Assembly: GCA_023101885.1 (NCBI GenBank)
Contig: JALPQD010000159.1
Coordinates: 3,565,994 to 3,629,993 of the forward strand
Source of the DNA: Typhlomys cinereus
Lineage: Eukaryota > Chordata > Mammalia > Rodentia > Platacanthomyidae
Length of the DNA: 64,000 nucleotides
Direction of reading: 5' to 3'
Positions 35,423 through 48,119 of the stretch are shown here, piece by piece; the first letter of the stretch is position 1, and the number at the start of each line of letters is the position of its first letter. The notes beneath the pieces are model-generated. The model saw nothing but the letters and a program-made list of their open reading frames with translations. It was not told where the DNA came from and did no database searches. Made by a program: the position numbers and the translations under genes.

Positions 35423-36346
35423 TAACATGTGATTTATTTTTGGGCTACGATAGTCCTCTTACAGTTGTTTGTCCAGCTTGAGAAGAAAGCCTACACCAAT
35501 ACCGAGGGCTGAGCAAACTTTCTCCATCATATCCACATAAAGGCTGAATGAGGAATGATCTCACTTACCATACCAGCATATCTAGCCAAGTATCCAGAAT
35601 AATGCCCTCTACGTTATTTATTTACCTAGGAACTTGTCACCCCCATCATGGAATGGGTCTTTTCCATATACTAGACAATCTTCTGCATGTTCTCTCTGGG
35701 CTTAAGTAAACTACTAATTCTCTACAAATATGCCCAGAACCCACACCTTCAACTGTCAAGTTGGTATATGTATCTAACTATGAGAAATATAATTAGAAAT
35801 GTTTAGATTTTCTCATCTTGGAACTCATTTCCTACAGATATTGAGGGGTGATTCCATTTCTTTTCCAATAAAATGACTTAATAATTTGTCATTTCTTGTT
35901 TTCACCATGATCTCATTAAACTTGAAGTAAGTTTGTTCATCCAGATAAATAAATTCCTGCTGCAATTCTGACTTTCCTCTAACTCAATTTATCCTTTGCC
36001 TAGAGCATTTAATTCAGGCATTCATGAGTGCCAAACTAGTTGAAAAACTTGAAAAGCACCCTGTTGTAATAATTTTGTACTTTGGAAATGAGATAATTAT
36101 GTAAGGAGCAGAAGGCCAAAGGACTTTTTATCTCTCTTTCCCACAGTGAGTTCTGATTTTTATGGGACTTCTTTTCATATACGTTTAGAAGTCATTCATT
36201 AACTTAGGTAGGTAATTCATGTACATGAAACAAAATCTTAAAATTTTATAAATTTTGTATTTCTTTTCTGATTAGACAACAATGAAGAAGACTTTTGCTA
36301 AAGAGGGAAACAGATCATATGAGAAAAGAGAGGAGATAAGAGGAAC

Positions 36347-36398
36347 GAGTTAGAGGAAAGCTTTGAAAACCAAAGTAGGTCACTGAGACAAGCAGAAA
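36347..36398 (-). repeat. 52-bp inverted duplication, arm 2
   Basis: GAGTTAGAGGAAAGCTTTGA ... GTCACTGAGACAAGCAGAAA, the reverse complement of arm 1 about 0.92 kb upstream. The central mismatch is TAGG against the CAAAG region. Confidence 0.95.
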
Positions 36399-38817
36399 AT
36401 ATACAATATCTTTTTTTAAAATGAGCTAATTCCTACAAAATGTACTTTAGCTACTGATTTTTTTTATAGAAAGGCATAGGACCCAAATCACGAAATGCTA
36501 TTTATAGAGTAAGCTATTATATGATTCACTGAGAAAAATGTCCCCTGTAGTAAGTGTTAAAAACTGATAAGAAACCTTTTCCAGAGTCTGGTTCTCTTTA
36601 ACAGAATCCATGCAAGGTCATTATGTAGAACTAGTGAGAAAGGAAATAAACATTTCCCTGAAACAAGGAGAAATTGTTTTGAATAAACTCACTTTGAATA
36701 AAATAATGCCAGATTTCAAACAAATCTAAAAATGTCTTGATGCAGGGGATGAGCCTAAAACAGGCACATAGTAAAAAGAATGTGAGGTTAACAAATTTGA
36801 GGCAATTGAATAATTTAGTGTTTCAGTGTTGTGTATAATTACTGCTCTTTATAGTCTAAGGGATATAAACAGCTCAATTGAAAATTGGTCTTGGTAGAAG
36901 AGAATTTAGTACAAAAATCCTTTATCTTCTCTTCTCCCTACAGCCTCTTTTTTCTCACCATTGAAATGCAAAATATTTTAAATTTATGGCTAGGCAATCA
37001 TTATTCATATATGCAAGAGTCTCTTCTTGCAAACATCATTTCTACATTCTCCCATATCTTAATTCTCTTTGAGGCTTTCTGTTCCATTTGCAGAGGTTTT
37101 AGGTGTCACTATTGATCCTTTTCTCAAACCTAGTTCATTTTTTGCCACGAGTAAAGCCTCTGCAAAGTTCATCATCAAATGATCTTAATCTTAATCTGTC
37201 ATCTCTAGAACTACTCATATAACCTCTACTATGTATATTCAAAAGTTGTTTGTTTACTCGTGTTGCATCAACTTTCCTAAAGAGATGTAAACACAAGTCC
37301 TTCACCTCAGATGAGGCACCTATCTAGAGACAGACCAGTTTAGGGAACCAGTGAGCATATTGAGATTACTTACAAGAATAATGGTGAGGAATTATTTACA
37401 CTAGGATGATGACAACAAGGTAGTTGTATTAGCAAAAACAAAATCAAAACCCAACAAAATCCAAAATACTTACCTATTCATGTATAAATACTCATAAAAC
37501 CTTCATTCTTGCATGTCTGCAAGACCCATCTCAACTAGGCCGATTAGTCTCCTCTCTCTAGAAATTCTTCTCTTTTCAGAAATTCTTAACTGCTTGTAGA
37601 ACTTTATAGGAGGGAATTCTGGAACTTGTAATTTCAGGAATTTCCTGAAATTTTCAAATTCTTCACCCTTACCTTTTTAAATTTTGTTTATCTCCTGAGT
37701 CTTAAGTATATTTTCTTGAACTTGAAATATTTTAATATCAAAGAACTTGCAAGACTATTTTTAGACTGCATTCCTCCAGTACTTTCACCAACCAATAGAT
37801 TTTCCACATATATTAATTAATTCCCCCTTTTAAAACTGCAAACTAATACCACATGCTCTTCTGCTCTGCTTTAGGACACACTTTTGAAACCAGATGTTAG
37901 ATCATTTTGTAGACTTCTGTTACACAAATAATTCAATCCAAATACAGTGATTATCTGAACAAGTCTTTTCAGATGTCAGTTTTTTTCTGGTGTCCTATAA
38001 GCTATATGATGTCTGTAACCCTCTTCCTGTTGTATTTTAGCTGAGCTGGTTTATTTTCTGATTTAAAATATTTTTGAAGTTCTCTTTGGTTACAAATTGT
38101 CATTTCCATCCAATATTTTATTTTTCTTCCCTTTTAGTAGATGCATTTCCATAATAAGGAAGCCACTTTCTCTAGAAAGCCACACTAGTGATTGTACCTA
38201 AACAAGGTACATTTAGCATTCTCCTTGTAGAGTAATGTCAAAGCAAGTGTTCGAAAGTAAGTGAATTTCGATTTGCTTCCTAAGGAAATCTTATTACCAC
38301 AAATTTGGTGGATTAAAACAAAGGAATCTAAATCACTCAGTGACCTAGAGGCCAAGAGTCTGCAAATTAAATTAAGCAAGGTCATGTTCCTTCATAAAAC
38401 ATCAAAGAACAGTCCTGAATGGTATGTTTCAGCTCCAGTGGGGTCATGGTTTACTTTGCATATGAAGCAGTAATAGTGTGTTGACTTAAAGGAACTTCTT
38501 TATGTACCTCTGAGTGTCTTCTCCAATTGCACCTCACATGGGGATGTTCATTCTTGTATTTCAGATGTACTGCCTTATGAACTATTCTCTTCTGAAAATC
38601 CTTACTAATAAAAAAATTGAGTTTGTTCAATAGAATTCAGAATGGCCATTATTTACTAGGTAATCTATTATAGTTAGAGTTTTAGAGCAATTTAATAGTG
38701 AAGAGGAGTCCCAAAATATGTTAGGAACCTGGATTTTTCATTTAAATTGGCAGACATTCATGGTAGCAAAAAAACAAACTCAAATCACAGTATGCCAAGT
38801 TTGGAAATACTTTAGAA

Positions 38818-38863
38818 ATAATAAAATAATAATAATAACAATAACAACAACAATAACAAACCA
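38818..38863 (+). repeat. AAT/AAC-rich simple repeat
   Basis: AATAATAAAATAATAATAAT, then AACAATAACAACAACAATAA, in unique intron. Confidence 0.85.
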
Positions 38864-40080
38864 TTAAACAAATTAAGTGATATAGGCTTCTGAAAGAGTC
38901 TTGTGTTTCAATATTGCAGGATGTTATTTAATGTTCATTTTCATTGAGAATATGAAATCAGGAGTTTAAACCAGAAATATGGCAATACTGTTGTTAGACC
39001 TGACTGTGTCACATGAATGAACTCTAATTTCTATTCTTGAAAAAAAGTGAAAAATCTTCCTAGTTTTTTTCTATCAAAACGGGTAATTTCTACAAGTAGT
39101 CAGTATACTGCCTAATACTTAAAAACATTATACAGATGCATCTTAATATTTTCTCATTTTGATAAAGTAATTTGATTCTCTGATTAAAGGAAATATTGCC
39201 TTATGTGATTTAAGTGCATACCTCTAATTTTATCCACTATATTTATTCCAATTTTAAATTTGTCACTCTCTTCTAAATCATTTCTTAAACTGTCATGATC
39301 AAATTGTAAATAAGCCAATTGTTCTTTTCGATATTTTTAATGTCTATGAATAATAGTGTGAATTATTTCTATATTTAAGAAGCAAAAAAAAAAAAACCCT
39401 AGGCATACCACTGTCATTCTTATATGTAATCATTTCCTTTTCTGTGAGATATATTCATTTAGCTGCTTTGTCTTTCATTTCATTTATATAAGAAATATGT
39501 GTAGCTTGTTGTGGCACAATCATCAAAATATTTGCAAAGCACTTCAAGCTTCATAAAGCACATTCCCATGAATTTTCCATTACATCTATTATTTACCCAT
39601 TACCAACTTAATGTGATACATTAAGTTGAATTCATGCCTCTGAACAGTGTGTAGGATAAAGAGTTGAAATGTCTTTTCCATCACTTAGGAAGCATATTAA
39701 TGGTGTGAGTGTGGTCAGTGCTAGAGTTGACTGGTGTGCCTAGTGGTGAGGTAATTTAAAGGAAGATTAAATGTGACTTGGTCACAGGGTGATTAGAATT
39801 GTTATCACTTTACTCTGAAAATATTTGGAAATAGGAATTAAGAGGTGAAGGAATGTGAGGCAAGAGGAACAGTATGAGTAAAGGCAAGGGACATTCTTAT
39901 TTCTAGAGTCTGGGTCTGGATGAAGGAAGAAACAACACTAGAATCACTATCAGAAGTATGGAAAATTATGTGGTTGAACATAATGCTTAATGCTAATGGG
40001 AAGCCACTGAGGACTGTCATTCAGAAACTTGATCTATCTGTATTTTAAGAAACAACACATTAGAAATTAGAAATAAAATG

Positions 40081-40347
40081 TGGGCTGGAGAGGTGGCTCA
40101 GGGTTTAAGCCTCTGCCTTGCAGGCAGAAAGTCCTGAGTTTGGATCCCAGATCCCACGTAGGCGGAAGCTGGGGCAGCCTGCGTTTCTGGTCCTGGTAGG
40201 GTGGAGCCTGTGAATCCCGGGGCGGAGGAAATGAAGTGGAGGCGTCCATGGTGGTTCCCGAATTCGTCTGTGGTTCTACACACACACAGACACACACGCG
40301 CGCGCCCACATACATATGCACACACGCACAATTGAATTAAAAAAAAA
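40081..40347 (+). mobile_element. tRNA-derived CA-tailed SINE (young subfamily)
   Basis: Same head, B box (GTCCTGAGTTTGGATCC) and body as the copy at 16.9 kb. It ends in CACAATTGAATTAAAAAAAA. A perfect 19-bp duplication, AGAAATTAGAAATAAAATG, lies at 40062-40080 and 40348-40366, so this is a recent insertion. Confidence 0.94.
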
Positions 40348-40614
40348 AGAAATTAGAAATAAAATGAAAAGGCGCATGGTGTAGTGAAAAAAGAAGAATT
40401 CCTTCTAATAATTTTTGGGCAAAAATCAGTAGAATTTGTTCTTTATCTTCTCCATGTTATCATTGTGGTTGAAAATAAATGACTAGCTTTAAGTAAGGGA
40501 TTAATATTTAGCCCTAAGATAGATCACATTTTTTAAATAGTTAGGGTATTTATATGCATGCTTTTAATGATTATTTGCTTTATAAATAAATCTCTTTCTA
40601 ACTTGTAACAGTAG

Positions 40615-41750
40615 CTTTTGATTTTTTTACATTTTTACTATTGCAAACATGAATATAGTGAATTTATGATATTTTTACCTCTTATTCCTCAATATTATCT
40701 CCCCTCTTTTTCACCTTATGACCCTTTATTATTTCTTCCAGACTTTAACCTCTTTTTAAATCTTTTTATTTATATGGCAAACTGTGTTTCATATACTTTG
40801 TCTTTGGATACATATGCCTGACATGATTCATAGTATCATAGATCAAGTATCATAGATAAGAGGGTATACCACTGAGGAAAACATTTTCCTTTCCTTCTCT
40901 ATCAGCTACAGTCCTCATCAGTCTCTCAGGGAGATGCAGAACTTCTTGAGATCTTTCCTCCTTTATCCTCAGATGTTAATAAGACAATTTCATGCAATTT
41001 TTTGAAAGTATACATATGTGCTATGAAATCATGTGTACCACAGCCCTGACATGTAAAGGAAATAGAATCTGGCTTACCACTGTTCCACTTGAGGCTCTTG
41101 CAATCTTACAGCCTCCTGTTCCATGATGGTTCTGGAATCTTGGTGTGGGATTTGGTGTAGATTAGATATCCTGTTTAGGGTCAAGCAGTTCACAACCACT
41201 TATTTTCTGAATGTTGGTGAGTTAAGATTTTCTGTAGTAAACACCTGCTAATGTAGATGGGAGCTTCTAGGTTTAGTGTTGAATGCTGCTCTTCTAAATC
41301 TATGGGTATCATAACTGGTGTTTAAAGGGCGCTTGATGCAGTTTCTACCTGTTCTTCCTTTGGGACCTATATAGTAATAGGAATGTGTTCTTTTCTGACA
41401 AGTAGGCTTAAATCTCATCAGAAATCTGTTGTTTGATGTCTTTATATTCATGTCACTGTTACACTAAAGGTTATTCATTACCAGGCTGATTGTTACCAGG
41501 CTGTTCAGTTTGTAGGTCTCTCAGGATGAGACTTGATTATTTTTCTTCCTTGGAGCTTCCACACTACTCTCTGGTAGTGCAAGGAGGAAGCTTCCAGATA
41601 TGTTGCAACTGGTATTTTTTGACTATGTCTTATGACCCACATATGCTGAATCTTCAGTAATAGAGTCTTATTGTCGATTTTATGGATGGTAACCAAGAGC
41701 AATGGAAAAAGCTGATTTGTTTGACAGGCCTTTGAAACTCACATAACCAA
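40615..41750 (-). mobile_element. Probable relic L1 3' UTR
   Basis: T/C-rich sequence at 40615-40760 on + precedes about 1 kb of moderately GC sequence of L1 3' UTR character, without open frames or splice signals. It has no close match to the young L1 3' UTR here, so it would be an older subfamily. Low certainty. Confidence 0.35.
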
Positions 41751-41786
41751 CAACTTACCAGGAAGTATCACATGGCTGTTACTTCT

Positions 41787-41893
41787 TTTTTATTATTAAT
41801 ACATTTTTATTATTATTTCAGCTCATACAAACTTAATAAGTACACCAGTTTCCTCCCTCCCTCCTCCTCCCCCCGTACCCCCTGCTCCCTCTT
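41787..41893 (-). mobile_element. Very short L1 3' end (about 107 bp)
   Basis: It starts TTTTTATTATTAATACATTT and shares CAGCTCATACAAACTTAATA and the following C-rich run with the three L1s at 13.8-24.7 kb, then stops at about 41893. No convincing target-site duplication was seen. The 17-T run at 41941-41957 nearby is separate. Confidence 0.8.
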
Positions 41894-41957
41894 CTAACAC
41901 TGTTAAAATGCCTGTGGATTCTAAGTGGAACATTCCAGTGCTTTTTTTTTTTTTTTT

Positions 41958-43474
41958 GGCATATCTTCCTTTCCCTGTCTTCCTCTGTACAAGTGCTACT
42001 CATTCTTGTTCTTTTTTAAAAATTATAATGTTTTATTTTTTAATTGCACAAATCCCACATGGTGTGGCTTTGAAGAAAAGGTTGCATTTTCAGTTTTGGA
42101 AGAGAGTTGAGGTTGATTTCTTACATTCAGTAATTTATCCATTTTCTTTCTTTCGCCATTGAATGCAGGATAGGCAATTATCCCCAAAGCAATGCTTTCA
42201 AACAATAATATGCCAACTCATACCACTATCAGCTGGGTGGATCTTTTCGGTGCCATGTTGTCTAGTGTCACTCATGGCTTGAGTTGAGTCCTCTCTGGGG
42301 AATTTCAAAACCCCAAATTTCTCAATTTCTCTGGACATCTCAAGATCTTGTGACAGGACTGATTTGAAATACTTTCTGCTATCTTCCACTGGGAGGAGAA
42401 AAAAACATTCACATTGTTTAGATTCAAGGAGGGAGATGTAATCTGTCAATGTAAAATACATATAAATGTGAGAGAACTTAATGAAGTGATTTTCCATATA
42501 ATGTTATTGCATCTAATCTGTCTTTTAGATTATATTTGAATGTAGGAATTCATTTTTCTCTCACAATTGCTTGCATTGTAAATACATCAGTATAATGCCA
42601 TGAAGAATCATGCAGAATTTTGTAAGACAGATTTTTCTATCATAATGAAACTTCAGATATGGAATAAAAGTTGAAAAATTATTAGTTTTTGAGGCAATCA
42701 GAAACTTCTTCCATAAGCACTGTCAGCCATGAGGCTTTCAGAATGGGGTATACAAAGGGATGGTTCCTGTGTCCAAAGTGTCTAATGCCCTAATAGGTGT
42801 TTGATACATATCACAATACAGTGTGGTACTGATTATTGTGATTCTCTTTTTCAGGACAAGGAAACAGAGGCAGAAAATTCTAGAAAACCAATAAAAATTT
42901 AAGTACCAAAATTGTAAAATTCAAACAGCATTAAATTTATTTGAATTAAGCAGATTTAATTCCATATTATTTTAATGTGAATGCACTTCCACTGGTGAAC
43001 ATGTGGAAGATTCTGGATGATTCACACAAACCTAAAACTGAAGAAGACACATTGTTGTACACCTCAATCCAAAGTTAAAAACAAAACAAACTAAAACAAA
43101 ACAAAGCAAAAACTAGGAGATAATGACAAACAAACACATGCTGTTATCTTCATGATGCAATGGGTAATTATCTGTTCAATTCCATGCTTTGGGTGTTCAG
43201 ATAAAAAGCTATCTATAAAAGTGAAATGAATCTGGATTCAGATCCTCCTCTATGAAAACACATATGTATATACACCAGACTCAAATATACCAACATATCC
43301 TTAATCTCTAAGATTCATTATATCTTCTATATTATTTCTGAATAATCATGTATTTTTGATTAACTTCACCTCTTTCCAGATCTACTTACTTGGTTATAAC
43401 AAAGTTGCTTTGACATTTAGATTGGATTCAGGTTTTTTTTCCCCTTATTTACGTGTGTATGGGATTTGTGCTTA
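41958..43474 (+). other. Unique intron
   Basis: Follows a 17-T run (41941-41957). No repeat or exon recognised. An A/C-rich patch (ACAAAACAAACTAAAACAAA) lies at 43080-43110. Confidence 0.5.
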
Positions 43475-43735
43475 TAGTACTCTGTGTGTGTGTGTGTATG
43501 TGTGTTTGTGTGTGTGTGTGTGTATGTATTTGTTCATTTTACATATGGGTGGGCTTACATATTATATGGATATGTGTAAGAGTGCACTTGAGTGTTCATA
43601 CTTGTGGATGCCCAAAAAATGACATTGGAAATTCTCCTGTATTGTTCTTTTTTTGTTCTTATTGCTTGGCTCTGGGATTTTTAGGTAAAATTTGGGGACA
43701 GGACCTCAGAAGCAAACTACTGAGCTAGCTACTGG
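43475..43735 (-). mobile_element. Probable CA-tailed SINE relic
   Basis: (TG)n at 43482-43522, then CTTGTGGATGCCC, GGAAATTCTCCTGTATTG and GGACAGGACCTCAGAAGC, then CTGAGCTAGCTACTGG. Order and landmarks fit the family on -, strongly diverged. Confidence 0.45.
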
Positions 43736-45337
43736 TTTCAGATTTTGTACAGAACTGTACTCGAAATGTCTCATAAGGCCTTTTGGTTCGGATGGCTTGA
43801 GTCTGATTACATCATATTGCTACCTTAGGCAAACCTATATAGCTTGGAAATTATATGAACTCCTTGTGCTTCTATTTCTTTTTCTATGTAATGAGAATGA
43901 CAACAGTAGGTAACATAACTTTCTAGCAAGCACATTATGCATTTGAAGAGAACCAGCATAAATATTGTTTAATAACTGTCTTCAGTCTCTTTTGAGATGA
44001 TGCATGTTCCCAATGAAGATATCAGGAGTTGACTGAGTACACAATGTGGCCATTGAATCTGAAAATCACCCCATTATTCCTCTTTTCTCTATTTTTCTGT
44101 TTACTGATTCAGAGGTGACTATTGTTGGAGTCTGTATACTTTCTTGTGGACACTCATCCTTACAAACCCCAGCAAAGCTCTAAGTAATCCTCCCTTTTAA
44201 AGATATATTCTTTCTTGCAGGCACAGACTCCTAGTACATTACATTATCTGTCCTCTGCCAACTTCTACCCTGCTTTCAGCTCTCAGATACTCTTCATACA
44301 ATACGAGTATTAAATATTGCTTCTCTTTATTTTCTTCATGCTTTGAAATGTTGTTTGAAAAAAGGTTGTTCTGTGAACATGAAAGCGTCTATCTTGACAG
44401 TAAGTCTCCTCGATATCTTTTTGCTAGCAGCCATCTGTCAGCAGGTTCAAGCTGTACTGTCACTGCTGCTAAGCTAAAATATACCTTCAGTGGTGTGAAA
44501 ACCATTCAATGTCAATTTATCTTTCACCTTCTTTATTTCCCTGCACAGCATCTCCTACAGAATAGTGTCCCCCAAATGGTAATGTCAACTTGGCTGTCAC
44601 TCACATTTTTTGCTTTCCAAAAATCTGTGAGAAAGCAAACCTGCCAGAGAATGTGGAAGTCTGTGGTTTGTTTGCTGATGTGATAAAGGATTTTAACCTC
44701 TGCATTTTGAAATCCTGAGAGATTAGATTTTTTCCTTCCAAGTTTCCATGAACCATTCCTTCTCAAGTAAATAGTGGCTACAGCCTAAGGAAGAGGCAAG
44801 GAGGCTTGGAGGGAGATAGTCACCAGAACAGCTATTATTAACACTGAGTTAAGATGTGTGCAATAACAATACAAAGGGAGGGAAAATCACATTATAGCTG
44901 CTGCTTTCAAGAAAAATAAGTGTCAAAGGAAAATAAGTTGGAAATAAAGCCATGAAGTGCTTTCTGCGGCTTTATTCATGCAGAAATAAATTTCCAGCCT
45001 CTTACAGCTCAGTACTTTCTTTCCAAGGTTTGTTTGTTTGTTTTAAAATAGATATGTTCAAAAAGAAGCACTGCAGGCTGCTTGTGCCTCACCTTTGGGT
45101 TTTGTAACATGTTAGGAAAGGGTGATTGAGTTCACAGTACCCCAAAGAGTCATTGAGATGCACTCCAATGGATGGAGGATTTTTATTTTGACATAACTAA
45201 GTGATAGAAAAGGAGTTCAGTGTTGTACATCACAAAATATAAGGGTTTTTTTTGTGTCCAAAGTGTTGGTTCTTTACAAAGGATCCTAAAACTATTTTTA
45301 TATTCTTAACGACAAAATGAAACTATCAGAAGAATGG
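43736..45337 (+). other. High-complexity unique intron
   Basis: Base composition is more balanced than in its surroundings and I see no repeat signature in 44.34-45.03 kb. A 111-codon open frame (44348-44683) lacks splice sites or any family match. Candidate for conserved non-coding sequence. Confidence 0.4.
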
Positions 45338-45356
45338 TGTTCATTTCCATATTTTT

Positions 45357-45637
45357 CTGTATATATGCATGTGTGTTTGTGGTGGTAGGTGGATGGGTGT
45401 GTTTGTATCAAAGGGTACTGTGTGTGCCTGTGGAGATCCAAGAGAAAAACCAGGAATCATCCTGGATTGTTTCTACCTCCTATTTGCATTGCTCTGAAAT
45501 TTCCCGAGGTATGCCTTCCAGTATCAGAAGAACAGATCACTGCATTTCTACCTGGAGTTTTTATGTGGGATCTGGGATCTGAACTCAGGACCTTCTGGTT
45601 GTGAGACAGAGGCTTAACTCCTGAGCCATCTCTCCTG
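45357..45637 (-). mobile_element. CA-tailed SINE (older subfamily)
   Basis: ACTGTGTGTGCCTGTGGAGA, GGAATCATCCTGGATTG, GGATCTGAACTCAGGACCTT and CTCCTGAGCCATCTCTCC follow the reverse-complement order. TGTTCATTTCCATATTTTT (from 45338) and TGTTCATTTCTATATTTTT (from 45638) form the target duplication. Confidence 0.85.
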
Positions 45638-45744
45638 TGTTCATTTCTATATTTTTGTAAGTGATCTCATGCACTTATGCTTTGTTTTTATGCTTTTATA
45701 TATTCCTAACAGATATATTTAAAAACTTAATATTTGATTAAATT

Positions 45745-46110
45745 AGCATGGCAAGTGACTGGGACAATGTCTCAACTGATAAAGTTGCACAAGGATATGT
45801 GTTCACTGATAGCATCAATATGAAAGTAGGGTGTGATTCACATCTGTGATCCAGCATTGAGGAGACAAAGGAAAGAGAATCCAGTGAGTTCATTGGACAG
45901 CTTGACTAGCTGTTGGTTAGACACAGGTTCAATGACAGGCTTTGTCTCAAAAAATAAAAAAATCAGTTGAAAGCAGTTGAGTAAGACACATGAATTTGGC
46001 CTCTACATGAATATGAACACCCTTGTTTATAAACCTGAATTCACAAACTAACCAACATGTGCATACACCATGAGAAAACACATACACACACTACACACAG
46101 TAGGATGTTG
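45745..46110 (+). mobile_element. B3-like SINE relic
   Basis: GTGATCCAGCATTGAGGAGA, GCTTGACTAGCTGTTGGT, GGTTCAATGACAGGCTTTG and TCTCAAAAAATAAAAAAATC, then CATACACACACTACACACAG. This is the B3 layout on +. Diverged. Confidence 0.6.
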
Positions 46111-46754
46111 AAAAATATCTAGATAGGACTAAGTTCTTTAAAACAAGCAACTTTAAAAACTATAAAAGTAATGATTATGAAAAGAAAGAAGCTCCCTTAA
46201 CTTCTAAAAATGTAGGTTCACATTCAGAACATTATTGCTTTCAAATGCAGTCATTCTGATACTACTCAGTTTCATTGCATTCAGCAACATCTTCATTTGA
46301 AATGTGAATGTATAAGAATCAATTTTGTTTTGATTTTTGTTCTGAATCAGCTTTTGAACCCCTAATCCAGAACATCTTTCAAATCAGTGTATTTTAGGAT
46401 ACATACTTATCACATTTCTTCTTAGATACTAAATTAACAGAAGAAAGAAGTTCAAAACTCAGCAAGTCAATCCATCAACAATAGTCAGCTACTAAAGTGT
46501 GAAAGGGGGTTTGAAAGGTCAGGAAGTTAATCCAACATGTTTTTCCTGTTTCCATAAAATGAAATACCCTGGCAAAACCAACTTGACAGACAAAATTCTG
46601 TCCCAGCTCAAGACTCATTACAACATGGTGGGGAAGTCAGGACAACAGGAAACTGACCTAGCTGGGCACTTTACAACTGCAATAAGGAAGCGGAGTGATA
46701 AATGTTTTAGGCCCAGCTTATTTTCTCAGTTCCAGATTTCCAGCCAAAAAATTG

Positions 46755-46836
<82 letters not shown>
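46755..46836 (+). repeat. (CT)n(CA)n compound microsatellite
   Basis: A CT run at 46755-46808 switches cleanly to a CA run at 46809-46836. No SINE body was recognised beside it. Confidence 0.95.
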
Positions 46837-46840
<4 letters not shown>

Positions 46841-47099
46841 TACAGACAGGTTCTCTCCCATCAATTTAGATTACAAAGACATTACCAGACATTACCATTG
46901 GTGATTCTAGATTTTCTCAATTGGACAACACAAACACCAGTTCTTAAGTGTGGAAAGAAAGTGATGATAATTTACGAAATCCTAGAATTTGAATAAGTGT
47001 GAGAACTGAGAAAATTACAGGAACCTGGGAAAAAGGGAAAGGACATAGGAGTAGAGTATACTAGATGAGGGTCTTCAAAAAAACAAGTTAATTGTCAGC

Positions 47100-47285
47100 A
47101 AAATATATGTATGTGTATGGCATGTGTATGTGTATTGTGTGTGGTGAGTGTGTGTGGTTTTTTGTGGTATGTGTGTAGTGTGCATATTTATGGTAAATGT
47201 ATGTGTTATGTATTTGTGTATGGTGAAAAGTGTGTGGTGAAATTTGTGTTTGTGTGCTAGGTATGCACATACTCTTGTGCCGTGT

Positions 47286-47339
<54 letters not shown>

Positions 47340-47345
47340 CATGTT
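47100..47345 (+). repeat. TG-rich region with (TG)n core
   Basis: Degenerate TG/TATG repeats are followed by a pure (TG)n run at about 47288-47331. The long Thr-His open frame on the other strand is a product of the repeat. Confidence 0.92.
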
Positions 47346-48119
47346 GTGTTGTGTTTTAATCCTGGTTCTTGCCTCCTGATGCCTGTATCATCTCTCATAT
47401 TAATTTTGATACTTTTGTCAACTGCAAATTGAGAATTAGGAGTCACCCTAGGAGGCATTTGGAGAGTCTTAAATGAATCATTTCAGTTAAGCTGCTTGAA
47501 TAAACAAGTAAATTTCAAAACCAGGTAGTTGTCTGTCTTATCTAAGGACATATATATTAAACATGAGAGCAAAGTCTTTGAGAAATCCAACTGGATTAAA
47601 ACATGTGGGTTTAAGTTAAGGAAAGCATTTAAGATGACTTTGTTACTGGGTAATTACCTTATATCATCAAAATCTGTATTAATTTCAATATGTTTTTATC
47701 GTTAGAAATTAAATAGAAAGCTTACATGTCAAACATAATATTGATATATCTGCTTATATTATTAGACAGCTAACTCTCCTGACTATGCAATTTTTTGTTT
47801 CTGACTTCTCTCACATTGAATAACTTAACTTGGAGGTTTAGAAGGCTGAAGGGCTAAATTAGGCTGACGATTGTAGCCTGAGGTTGACATCTCAGCACAC
47901 AGGAAGGACAAAATAATTGATAAAGATGTGTGGGTTGGAAAAGCAATAAGTTTAGAAATAGTACAATTTTAAATTTCAGCCAGGTTCTGTAAATATTACA
48001 TGTAAATGAAGGACATTACCTCAAACTCTAGCATGATAACATAAAATGACTCATTATCATTAATTATAAAAGGTACAACCTTACTCATTTACAGATATTA
48101 GAAATATTGTGCAGTAAGC

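Larger units (their letters stand above)
33347..40061 (+). other. Long stretch of unique intron
   Basis: About 6.7 kb with no young retroelement. It holds the 52-bp inverted duplication, an AT palindrome tract and an AAT/AAC repeat. No exon-like open frame with splice sites was found. Confidence 0.5.
46111..48119 (+). other. Intron with microsatellites
   Basis: Apart from the CT/CA and TG repeats, the sequence looks unique. No exon recognised. Confidence 0.5.

Noticed and set aside
41941..41957. 17-T run as the tail of another processed pseudogene on -
   Set aside because: No gene-derived sequence was recognised next to it and no target duplication was found.
44348..44683. 111-codon open frame
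   Set aside because: Composition and lack of motifs look random. No repeat or splice context supports coding.
47075..47458. 127-codon Thr/His-rich open frame (and similar Cys/Val or Ser/Leu frames at other microsatellites)
   Set aside because: Produced by TG/CA or CT/GA repeats, which lack stops in some frames.
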